This document shows, piece after piece, positions 23,429 through 30,476 of a stretch of DNA of 38,642 nt. Source of the DNA: Hyphomicrobiales bacterium (GTDB taxonomy: Bacteria > Pseudomonadota > Alphaproteobacteria > Rhizobiales > Xanthobacteraceae); contig JACESF010000037.1 in assembly GCA_013911975.1 (NCBI GenBank), forward strand, positions 1 to 38,642. The letters run 5' to 3'. Made by a program: the position numbers and the translations under genes. The number at the start of each line of letters is the position of its first letter. Within the stretch, counting starts at the first letter, position 1. The notes beneath the pieces are model-generated. The model was not told where the DNA came from. It worked only from the letters and a program-made list of their open reading frames with translations, and did not search any database.

Positions 23429-24750
23429 GGGGCGGGCTTGGGTTTGGGGTTGGTCGTGGACTTGATCTTGGAATTGATGTTCTGCGGCTTGAGCGGCCCC
23501 GTGGGCGTGGCGGGCGTGAGCGACAGCGGCACGCAATTGCCGCTCACCGGGTCCGGCTGCATGCCGATGGGACAGCATTCGCCGCAGGCCGCCGCCTGGG
23601 AGGGCTTGCAGCAGGCGCCGCTCGCCAGCATCACCTGGGTGGGATCGGCGCAGGGCGCGGTGCACTTTCCGTCGATCAGCAAATCCCCGTCCGGGCATCC
23701 GCAGCTGAATGTGCAGGACTGGGTGTCCTTTGAGAGGACCACCTGATTGGCCGGACAGGTGAAGTCGCATTTCGGCGGCGGCTTCTGGCAGACGCCGTCA
23801 TCGCCCACGGGCATGCCGTTGGGACACATGCAGATATAGGCGCCGGCCCCGCTGTCGCTCAGCGGCTGGGAGCCCTCCGGGCACCGGCAATTGAGGTAAT
23901 TGTAGCAATTGCCCGGCGGGCTATCCATGAAGTACTCGGCATGCTGCATGGCCGGCGGGCAATAGCAGTAATTGCCGGTATTGGAGCGGGCGATGGTGTT
24001 GGAGAAGCAGAAGCTCCCCTCGCACCGGTATCCCGTGACATAGCTGCCGTCGAGATAGTGGCCGAAGCACTGGTCGTATTCGCCCACGCTCTGGACGCTT
24101 TGCTCCAGATGATAGAAGGGCCCGCTCGCATCCTTGGTGCGCGGATCGGGCCGGCAGTCGATCAGTTGCGGCGGTGGCGGCGGCTTCGCGTCCTCGCAGG
24201 GCGCGAACGAGCTGGAGATGTTGTCGTGCATCCAGTCCTGGGCATCGCACAAAGCCGAGGCGACGCAACTGCTTATCTCTCCATAGAGCGCGCCCGGCCC
24301 CTCCCATTGCGCCACCTGGCAGGCGCAGGAGACCGTGTCCAGGGCGCCGCTGACGTCGGCGGCGGAGGCGCTCGCATCGGCCAAGGCGGGGACGTAGGAT
24401 TGCAGCGTATTCTGCTGGTCCGCCGGGACCTTGTCCCAATAACTTGCGGCCTGCTTCTGAACGTCGCTTGCGGTGTCCTTGATGTCTTCCACGCCGCTGC
24501 AGAAGCTTTTGCCCTGCGGGGTCTGCGTAAAGCCGATGAGGAACGCGGTCAGCGCATAGAAATACGGGTTCGCGGACTGGGCTGCGCAGGATGCGGGGGC
24601 CGTATTGTAGGTTTCCTTGGCGGCCTGGGCGATGTCCGCGAGGCTACAGCTTGGCGTTGCCAGCGCGGGACCAGCCGAAACCATCAGCGCGGCCGCAAAC
24701 GCGACCCGCAGGACCAAGCGCTTCACACCGCCAAGCCTGACCGATGGCAC
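23425..24750 (-). CDS. Secreted cysteine-rich protein, partner of the 1293-residue protein
   Basis: A protein of up to 441 residues. The first start is GTG at 24750; a second GTG at 24726 gives a compact signal peptide KRLVLRVAFAAALMVSAGPALA and is equally likely. The N-terminal part (about 35-185) is helical with widely spaced Cys (CACQ, SCVASALCDA). The middle (about 199-330) is Cys/Tyr-rich (NYCYCPP, NCYNYLNCRCPEG). The C-terminal part carries repeats like those of the next protein (ACCKPSQ, GECCPIGMQPDPVSGNC), then a basic Pro/Lys tail ending KPKPAP. No family is recognised. It is first in the operon and overlaps the next gene (ATGA). Predicted secreted; it likely needs the operon's DsbA for folding. 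Confidence 0.78.
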   Translation of the reverse strand: MPSVRLGGVKRLVLRVAFAAALMVSAGPALATPSCSLADIAQAAKETYNTAPASCAAQSANPYFYALTAFLIGFTQTPQGKSFCSGVEDIKDTASDVQKQAASYWDKVPADQQNTLQSYVPALADASASAADVSGALDTVSCACQVAQWEGPGALYGEISSCVASALCDAQDWMHDNISSSFAPCEDAKPPPPPQLIDCRPDPRTKDASGPFYHLEQSVQSVGEYDQCFGHYLDGSYVTGYRCEGSFCFSNTIARSNTGNYCYCPPAMQHAEYFMDSPPGNCYNYLNCRCPEGSQPLSDSGAGAYICMCPNGMPVGDDGVCQKPPPKCDFTCPANQVVLSKDTQSCTFSCGCPDGDLLIDGKCTAPCADPTQVMLASGACCKPSQAAACGECCPIGMQPDPVSGNCVPLSLTPATPTGPLKPQNINSKIKSTTNPKPKPAP

Positions 24751-24964
24751 GTTCGCCGCCCCCAGCGAAGTTGCACGGAAACACCATCGCAGCGCCCCCG
24801 TGCATTCGATCTTACGCGTTTCCTCTGCCTTGTCTCGGCCTTTGGACGCTTTGTTTCAGCTTTTTCTTGCAGAACGCGACTGACGTAAGGTTATCTCGGT
24901 CCACACCCCCGTCGATCGACTATTTTGTAAGTGCAACTTATGAAATGACCCGGCGACCGCGGGC
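24751..24964. promoter_or_regulatory. Intergenic region upstream of the Cys-rich operon
   Basis: 214 nt between the OmpA-family stop and the first Cys-rich gene. It contains an AT-rich part (24921-24945) with a small palindrome TAAGT-GCA-ACTTA at 24928-24940. This is the only place for the minus-strand promoter of the Cys-rich operon, but no clear -35/-10 pair is seen. Confidence 0.35.
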
Positions 24965-26029
24965 TCATTGCTCCACCAGTTCGACACGCCGGTTCTTGGC
25001 CTGCCCGTCCTCGGTGCGGTTGCTGGCGAGGGGCGCCAGCGGGCCGAGGCCGCGGGCGATCATCCGCTTGGGGTCGATGCCCAGTTTCACGAGCGCCTTC
25101 GCCACCGCGTCCGCCCGCTTGCCGGAGAGGGTCACGTTGTAGTCCAGCGTCCCCTTATTGTCGGTGTGGCCGGTGACATAGACCTTCAGGGCCGGATTGG
25201 CCTTCAGGAACTTCACCATTTCCGCGATCTGCGGCTCGGACTCCGGCTTGATGTCCGCCTTGTCGAAGTCGAACTGGATTCCGTAGAACACCGCCCGCCC
25301 CTCGCTCGCCATCTTGCCGGTGATCTGCTCGGCGCTGACCACCTCCATGCGGCGGTCCATGGCCTTGGGCTCGACGATCTCCACCAGCACCGCCACCCGG
25401 TCGGACAGGGCGCGGGAGGCGTCGCCGAAGCTGCCGCCCCGGTTCACCGCCGCATAGATGCCGGCATAGGTGTCGCCCTCCGGGCCGGTCTTCTTCAAGA
25501 GGGTGTAGCGCAGGTCCACCACCTGGTCGAAGACCGCGTCCACGAGGGCGCGCCGGGCCTGTTCGTAATTGGGCCCGAGCACCTTCGTCGCCGGCTTGTC
25601 CCATTTGTACTTGAGCACCGCGAAGCTCTCGCCGCAGGCCTCGCCGGAGCAGCGATAGGCCACCTCGAACCCCTTCGCCGCGAGGGCGTCCACGAAGTTC
25701 GTGGAGACCTCCAGCGAGGACCGCCCGGCCGGGGCGACATAAAGCGAGCGCGTCACCTTGCCCTGGGCGGTGACGGTGGCGGTGAACTTCTTGCCGTCCG
25801 AATAGGTGGAGCCTTCCGCCGGCCCGCTGGGCAAGGTCAGTTCGTCGAACGCCTTGACCGTCTGGGCCAGCAGGACGGATTCCTTGTAGCGGCCCGTGAG
25901 CGGATTGTCGGCGCCGCCCGGCACGTCCTTCTGGAGCAGCGGGTCATATTGCGCGGCCGCGCCCCCTGCCGCGAGGCAGGCGGGAAGGGCCAGGGCGAGC
26001 AGCAGAAGCAGCGAGCGGAACGGAGCCAT
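24965..26029 (-). CDS. DUF4892-OmpA family envelope protein
   Basis: A 354-residue exported protein with a Sec signal (SLLLLLALALPACLAAGGAAA; the C in LPACLA could also be a lipobox). The middle part, including GRSSLEVSTNFVDALAAKGF and CSGEACGESFAV, fits DUF4892. The C-terminal part is an OmpA-like peptidoglycan-binding domain: FDFDKADIKPES, VTGHTDNKG, LSGKRADAV and NRRVELVEQ. It should anchor to peptidoglycan in the periplasm or outer membrane. The start at 26029 gives a complete signal peptide; the upstream open frame lacks coding character. It reads in the same direction as the Cys-rich operon but is separated by 214 nt, so independent transcription is likely. Confidence 0.88.
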   Translation of the reverse strand: MAPFRSLLLLLALALPACLAAGGAAAQYDPLLQKDVPGGADNPLTGRYKESVLLAQTVKAFDELTLPSGPAEGSTYSDGKKFTATVTAQGKVTRSLYVAPAGRSSLEVSTNFVDALAAKGFEVAYRCSGEACGESFAVLKYKWDKPATKVLGPNYEQARRALVDAVFDQVVDLRYTLLKKTGPEGDTYAGIYAAVNRGGSFGDASRALSDRVAVLVEIVEPKAMDRRMEVVSAEQITGKMASEGRAVFYGIQFDFDKADIKPESEPQIAEMVKFLKANPALKVYVTGHTDNKGTLDYNVTLSGKRADAVAKALVKLGIDPKRMIARGLGPLAPLASNRTEDGQAKNRRVELVEQ

Positions 26030-26140
26030 CGGATCGATCCCCGGCAAGACCAGCGCCTTCGGGGACGATCCTATGACAGGACCCATGCAGAATAGAAGAC
26101 GGGTTGTATGCCGCAGCGCCACACCCGTCCGGCACCCCGC

Positions 26141-26587
26141 TCAGCCCTCCAGCAGGCGCACGAAGTTGTCGAAGAACTCGTCGGCATTCTTCTTGGCGGT
26201 GCCCGCCACCAGCCGCTGGCCGAGCTGGGCGAGCTTGCCGCCGATCTGCACCTCCACCTCGTAGAGCAGGTGCGTGCCCCCGTCCCGCTCGGTGAGCGTC
26301 ACCAGCGCCCCGCCCTTGGCGAAGCCCGCAATCCCCCCGTCCCCTTCCCCGGTGATGCGGTAGCGCTCGGGCGGGGTGAGGTCGGACAGCGTGACCTTGC
26401 CCTTGAACCGCGCCTTCACGGGGCCGACCTTGGCCACCACCACGGCGCGCAGCGTGTCGTCCGAGAGCCGCTCGATCTCCTCGCATCCGGGAATGCACTG
26501 CTTGAGGACCGCCTCGTCGTTGAGCGCCTCATAGACGCGCTCGCGGGGGGCCGTGAGCTGGTATTCCCCGCTCATCTGCAACGCCAT
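26141..26587 (-). CDS. CoxG-like SRPBCC (carbon monoxide dehydrogenase subunit G family) protein
   Basis: A 148-residue protein of the CoxG family. The N-terminus MSGEYQLTAPRERVYEALND, the motif LKQCIPGCEEIERL and the segment KGKVTLSDLTPPERYRITGEG are characteristic, as is the C-terminal VAGTAKKNADEFFDNF. The family accompanies Mo-hydroxylases of the CO dehydrogenase/xanthine dehydrogenase type; CoxG is linked to membrane attachment of the enzyme. The Mo-hydroxylase genes start only about 4 kb upstream on the same strand, with an ABC transporter between. The start at 26587 was chosen because family homology begins there. Confidence 0.9.
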   Translation of the reverse strand: MALQMSGEYQLTAPRERVYEALNDEAVLKQCIPGCEEIERLSDDTLRAVVVAKVGPVKARFKGKVTLSDLTPPERYRITGEGDGGIAGFAKGGALVTLTERDGGTHLLYEVEVQIGGKLAQLGQRLVAGTAKKNADEFFDNFVRLLEG

Positions 26588-26679
26588 CTGACCTCTCCTG
26601 AAAATGGGGTGCGCGAGCGCGCGCGGCGGGTGCGCTCGCACACCACCTCCGATGAAGGCTCGCTCCTGTGGAAACGGAT

Positions 26680-26706
26680 CCTCCGGCCGGGCGGCCCGGC
26701 CGGAGG
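26680..26706 (-). terminator. Perfect GC hairpin after the third ABC permease gene
   Basis: Perfect 12-nt arms (26680-26691 and 26695-26706) with a 3-nt loop start 8 nt after the permease stop on the minus strand. There is no U-tract. It probably ends or attenuates the long catabolic operon before the coxG-like gene. Confidence 0.6.
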
Positions 26707-26714
26707 CGAAGACA

Positions 26715-27512
26715 TCAGCGCGCCTTCCAGGGCACTACGGCCCGCTCCAGCGCATCCAGGGCGGTGTTCATCACGAAGCCGATGATGGCGATGACGAACA
26801 GGCCCACATACATGGTGGCCACGTCGAACAGCTCCCACGCGTTCCAGATCATGAAGCCGAGGCCGCTCTTCGCCCCCACCATCTCGGCGATGGCGATGAG
26901 CACGAGCCCCATGCCGGCGCCGAGCTTGATGCCGGTCATGATCAGCGGCAGGGCGCCGGGCAGCGCGATGGTGCGGAAGGTGTTCCAACTGCTGGCGCGG
27001 AAGTTCGACCCCACGTCCAGGAAGATGGGCGGGATCTGCCGCACCCCCACCGCCGTATTGATGACGATGGGATAGAAGACGCCGATGGCCACCATGACGA
27101 TCTTGGAGCTTTCGCCCAGGCCGAAGATCAGGAGGATCAGCGGCAGGAGCGAGCTTTTCGGGATCGGATAAGTGGCCGAGATCAGGGGATCGATGGCCGC
27201 ATAGACCGGCCGGTAGAGCCCCATGGCGAGCCCCAGCACGATGGCCGGGACGGCGCCCGCCACCAGCCCCACGCCCAGGCGATAGAGGCTCGCCGCGGTG
27301 TTGGTCCAGAGCGAGCCTTCCCGCGCCATCTCCACCATGTGCCCCACCACCACGCTGGGAGCGGGGAAGAAGCGCGTGTCGATGACCCCGAAGCGTGCGC
27401 ACGCCTCCCACAGGGCCAGCAGCAGGACCGGGGACAGCACGCTGATGGCGCGGTTGGAGAAGACGGTCCCGCGCCAGGAGAGGCCGGGCCGGTCGGCGGT
27501 GATGAGAGCCAT
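26715..27512 (-). CDS. ABC transporter permease (third NitT/TauT importer)
   Basis: A 265-residue inner-membrane permease with about six hydrophobic segments. The EAA-loop equivalent is DVGSNFRASSWNTFRTIALP, followed by PLIMTGIKLGAGMGLVLIAIAE, as in SsuC-like permeases. The start follows AAGGAGG at an ideal distance. It is the last gene of the minus-strand catabolic operon, with its ATPase and binding protein encoded directly upstream. Confidence 0.92.
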   Translation of the reverse strand: MALITADRPGLSWRGTVFSNRAISVLSPVLLLALWEACARFGVIDTRFFPAPSVVVGHMVEMAREGSLWTNTAASLYRLGVGLVAGAVPAIVLGLAMGLYRPVYAAIDPLISATYPIPKSSLLPLILLIFGLGESSKIVMVAIGVFYPIVINTAVGVRQIPPIFLDVGSNFRASSWNTFRTIALPGALPLIMTGIKLGAGMGLVLIAIAEMVGAKSGLGFMIWNAWELFDVATMYVGLFVIAIIGFVMNTALDALERAVVPWKAR

Positions 27513-27527
27513 TCTTGCCTCCTTCCG

Positions 27528-28376
27528 TCAGGCGCCGCCGGAGCGGGCGCGGTCCACCTCTTCCCGCAACTGTCCCCAGATGCGGTAGACCAGCTCGCCA
27601 TAGGCGGGCGTGTGGCGCAGTTCGAGCACGTTGCGCGGGCGCGGCAGGCCCACGTCGAGGAGCGCCTTCACCCGGCCCGGCCCGGCGGTCATGACGACGA
27701 TCTGGTCGCCCAGCGTCACCGCCTCGTCCACCGAATGGGTGATGAAGACCACGGTCTTGCGGGTCTCCTCCCAGATGCGCAGAAGCTCCTCGTGGAGGAT
27801 GGTCTTGTTCTGCTCGTCGAGAGCCGAGAACGGCTCGTCCATGAGCAGGATGTCGGGATCGTTGGCGAAGGCGCGGGCGATGGACACGCGCTGGCGCATG
27901 CCGCCGGACAATTGGTGAGGATATTTCGCCTTCGCCTGGGTGAGCCCGGTCTTCTCCAGGTAGCCGCCCACGATCTCCTTCACCTGCGCCTCCGGCACGT
28001 GCCGCATGCGCAGGCCGTAGGCCGCGTTGTCCCAGACGGTCATCCAGGGGAACAGCGAGTCCCCCTGGAAGACCATGGAATTGCCGGGCCGCCCGGGAGC
28101 CGGGTCGGAGATGCGCACCTCGCCGGAGGACGGCGCGTCGAGGCCGGCGAGAATGCGCAGCAGCGTGGTCTTCCCGCACCCGCTCGGCCCGACGATGACG
28201 CAGAAGCTGCCCGCCGGGATGTCGAGGGAGATGCGGTCGAGGGCGAGGTGCGTTCCGTGCCGCTTGGTCACCTCCCGCAGGCGGATCTTCGGCACGGGGA
28301 CGGTCCCCGTCTCTGGGTTGCGGGCCATGGTCAGGAAACCCTCATCCTGTGGATCGCGGAAGGCGAGGCGGGCCAT
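27528..28376 (-). CDS. ABC transporter ATP-binding protein (third NitT/TauT importer)
   Basis: A 282-residue ATPase with an N-terminal extension of about 28 residues before the nucleotide-binding domain. Walker A GPSGCGKTT is at about 63-71, signature LSGGMRQR at about 156-163, Walker B ILLMDE at about 176-181 and the switch His near 214. An in-frame ATG at codon 17 is a possible alternative start. It lies 7 nt downstream of the binding-protein gene and 15 nt upstream of the permease gene. Confidence 0.93.
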   Translation of the reverse strand: MARLAFRDPQDEGFLTMARNPETGTVPVPKIRLREVTKRHGTHLALDRISLDIPAGSFCVIVGPSGCGKTTLLRILAGLDAPSSGEVRISDPAPGRPGNSMVFQGDSLFPWMTVWDNAAYGLRMRHVPEAQVKEIVGGYLEKTGLTQAKAKYPHQLSGGMRQRVSIARAFANDPDILLMDEPFSALDEQNKTILHEELLRIWEETRKTVVFITHSVDEAVTLGDQIVVMTAGPGRVKALLDVGLPRPRNVLELRHTPAYGELVYRIWGQLREEVDRARSGGA

Positions 28377-28383
28377 GTCCGTC

Positions 28384-29424
28384 TCACTTCGGCACGGTCG
28401 CCGAGCCGAGGGCCGCCACCGCCGCCGCGATCAGCGAGGTGTCCACCACCTTGGAGGCGTCGATGTCGGAGCCCACCAGTCCCGTGGCCTTGAAGTAATC
28501 GAGGTCGGTCTTGATGCTGTCCAGCGCCATGGCGCCGTTGGGGTTGATGAAGACCGGAACGGCCGCCTTCAGCAGGGCCTTGTCCTTGATGCCGGTCATG
28601 TTGCTGATCTCCTGGATCATCTCCTCGGCATTGGGGCCCTGGATCTTGCCATCCTTGAGCGTCGCCGTGTAGTCGCGCACGCCCTTCAGATAGGCCTTGA
28701 TGAACTTCGTCGCCGTGTCCTTGTCGGCGATGAAGCGGCCGTTCATGAGCAGCATGGCGGTCTGCTGGACGGGGTAGAAGGTGTCGATGCCGGCGAACCG
28801 CACGGCGACGCCGTTCTGGATCATGGTGGTGGTGGACGGCTCGGACGAGATGGCCGCGTCGATGGCCTTGTTGGCATAGGCGGTGAGCTGGGAGGAGAAG
28901 GGCACATAGACCTTCTCGATGTCGGTGTCCTTCAGGCCCGCCTTCAGCAGCGCCTGGTGGATCACGCTCTCGTCCGCCGCGCCCTTGGCGATGATGGCGA
29001 CCTTCTTGCCCTTCAGGTCAGCCAGCGACTTGAACGCGCCGCTGTCCACCAGGTCCTTGCGCACGGTCAGGGACTTGTAGCTGTAGTCCTTGATGTTGGT
29101 GCCCTTGTCGGCCACGAGCTTCAGTTGCAGCCCGCGATTGACCGCGTTGTAGAGCCCGGCGGAGGCCGCGCCGGCACCGGCGTCCAGGTCGCCGGAGCCC
29201 AGCGGAGCCACCATCTTGGCCCCGGAATCGAACGGCACCAGTTCCACCTTCAGGCCCTCGGCGGCGAAATAGCCGCGCTTGTCGGCCAGGTAGAGGCCGA
29301 TGTCGGACGAGAGGTTGGTGGTGCCGACCCGGATCACCTTCAGGTCGTCAGCGGCAAGCGCGGCCCCGGACACCAGGGTCAGGGCCAGGGCCGCGGGGGC
29401 GAACAGCGTCTTCAGCATCTGCAT
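28384..29424 (-). CDS. ABC transporter substrate-binding protein (third importer)
   Basis: A 346-residue periplasmic protein with a Sec signal (TLFAPAALALTLVSGAALA|ADD) and an NMT1-like fold: IRVGTTNLSSDIGLYLADKR, FDSGAKMVAPLGSGDLDAG and LADLKGKKVAIIAKG. The C-terminal tail extends slightly beyond the family average. The Shine-Dalgarno is TGAGGG. It is expected to bind the substrate of the adjacent Mo-hydroxylase/amidohydrolase pathway. The position in the operon supports this; nothing in the sequence identifies the ligand. Confidence 0.92.
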   Translation of the reverse strand: MQMLKTLFAPAALALTLVSGAALAADDLKVIRVGTTNLSSDIGLYLADKRGYFAAEGLKVELVPFDSGAKMVAPLGSGDLDAGAGAASAGLYNAVNRGLQLKLVADKGTNIKDYSYKSLTVRKDLVDSGAFKSLADLKGKKVAIIAKGAADESVIHQALLKAGLKDTDIEKVYVPFSSQLTAYANKAIDAAISSEPSTTTMIQNGVAVRFAGIDTFYPVQQTAMLLMNGRFIADKDTATKFIKAYLKGVRDYTATLKDGKIQGPNAEEMIQEISNMTGIKDKALLKAAVPVFINPNGAMALDSIKTDLDYFKATGLVGSDIDASKVVDTSLIAAAVAALGSATVPK

Positions 29425-29464
29425 CCCTCATGGATAGGTTCGGAGGAAGGTTTTTTGTTTTTGT

Positions 29465-30469
29465 TCAGGGAAGGCGCGGGAACAGGCGGCGGGGATTCTC
29501 CTCCGCGATGGCCCTGATCTCCGCGGGACTGCATCCGGCCGCCTTCAGCCCGCCCAGCGGGTCGAGGTCGGCGGGCGGGAAGGATTCGTCGGTGCCCAGC
29601 ACCACCTGGGACAGGCCCACCGCCTCGATGAGGAAGCGCAGGGCTTTGGGCGCATGGACGATGCTGTCGAAGGCGAGGCCGCCGACATAGCCGGACGGCG
29701 CGAGCTGGGCCACGTCGCCCTGGGCCTGCCGGTCCATGCGCGCATGCATCACGTCGAACCGGCCCATGAGATAGGGGAAGGCCCCGCCCCCGTGGGAGAG
29801 CACCAAGGAGAGGCCCGGAAACCGGTCCTTCACGCCGGAGAACAGCAGCGAGCCGAGGCCCATTGTGGTGTCGAACGTGTATTGGGCGATCTGGGTCAGG
29901 GCGAACTTCGCCGCCCGGGGCGCCGGGCCCACGAGAACCGGGTGCAGGATCACCGGCAGGCCCAGCGCCTGCGCCTGCGCCCAGAAGGGATCGAGCGCGC
30001 ATTCGCCGATATTGATGCCCTCCACATTGGCGGGGATCATCACCGCCACCGCTCCGAGGCCCACCGCGCGCTCCAGTTCCGCCGCCGCGTCCGCCGCGTC
30101 GGTGAGGGGAACGGAGGCGACGAAGGAGAAGCGGTCCGCATGCTGGTCGCACCACTCCGCCAGCGTGTGGTTGAGCATGCGGTGCCAGGCGTCGCAGCGG
30201 TCCGCCGGAAGGCCGTAGCCGTAGATGTCCGGCCAGGTGGCCACGAGCTGGCGGTCGAGGCCCTGGCGGTCGAGGCTGGCGCGGCGCTCGGCCACGTCCT
30301 CCACCAGCTTGGCGAAGAAGGGGCGCACCTTGAAGCCGTAGTCGAAGCCGAGGGCGGGCGGCTTGCCTGCGGCGGAGGGCAGAAGGGTCACGCCGATATC
30401 CGCGCCGCGCGCCGCCACGGCGGCGACGAGTTGCGGGGGGATGTAATGGGCGTGGACATCGATGGGCAT
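29465..30469 (-). CDS. ACMSD-like amidohydrolase (amidohydrolase 2 family)
   Basis: A 334-residue cytoplasmic TIM-barrel metallohydrolase or decarboxylase. The N-terminal HAH in DVHAHYIPP (residues 6 and 8), the His in LPVILHPVL, the His in SHGGGAFPYLMGR and the Asp in LGTDESFPP match the metal site of the ACMSD/gamma-resorcylate decarboxylase group. Members act on aromatic or unsaturated ring-cleavage carboxylates by nonoxidative decarboxylation or hydrolysis. The gene lies 7 nt after the Mo-hydroxylase large subunit and upstream of the importer, so a step on the hydroxylated product is likely (inference). Confidence 0.9.
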   Translation of the reverse strand: MPIDVHAHYIPPQLVAAVAARGADIGVTLLPSAAGKPPALGFDYGFKVRPFFAKLVEDVAERRASLDRQGLDRQLVATWPDIYGYGLPADRCDAWHRMLNHTLAEWCDQHADRFSFVASVPLTDAADAAAELERAVGLGAVAVMIPANVEGINIGECALDPFWAQAQALGLPVILHPVLVGPAPRAAKFALTQIAQYTFDTTMGLGSLLFSGVKDRFPGLSLVLSHGGGAFPYLMGRFDVMHARMDRQAQGDVAQLAPSGYVGGLAFDSIVHAPKALRFLIEAVGLSQVVLGTDESFPPADLDPLGGLKAAGCSPAEIRAIAEENPRRLFPRLP

Positions 30470-30476
30470 GGGCGGC

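Noticed and set aside
26098..26129. Hairpin GACGGGT...ACCCGTC downstream of the coxG-like gene
   Set aside because: Only 7-bp arms with an 18-nt loop and no U-tract; too weak to list as a terminator.
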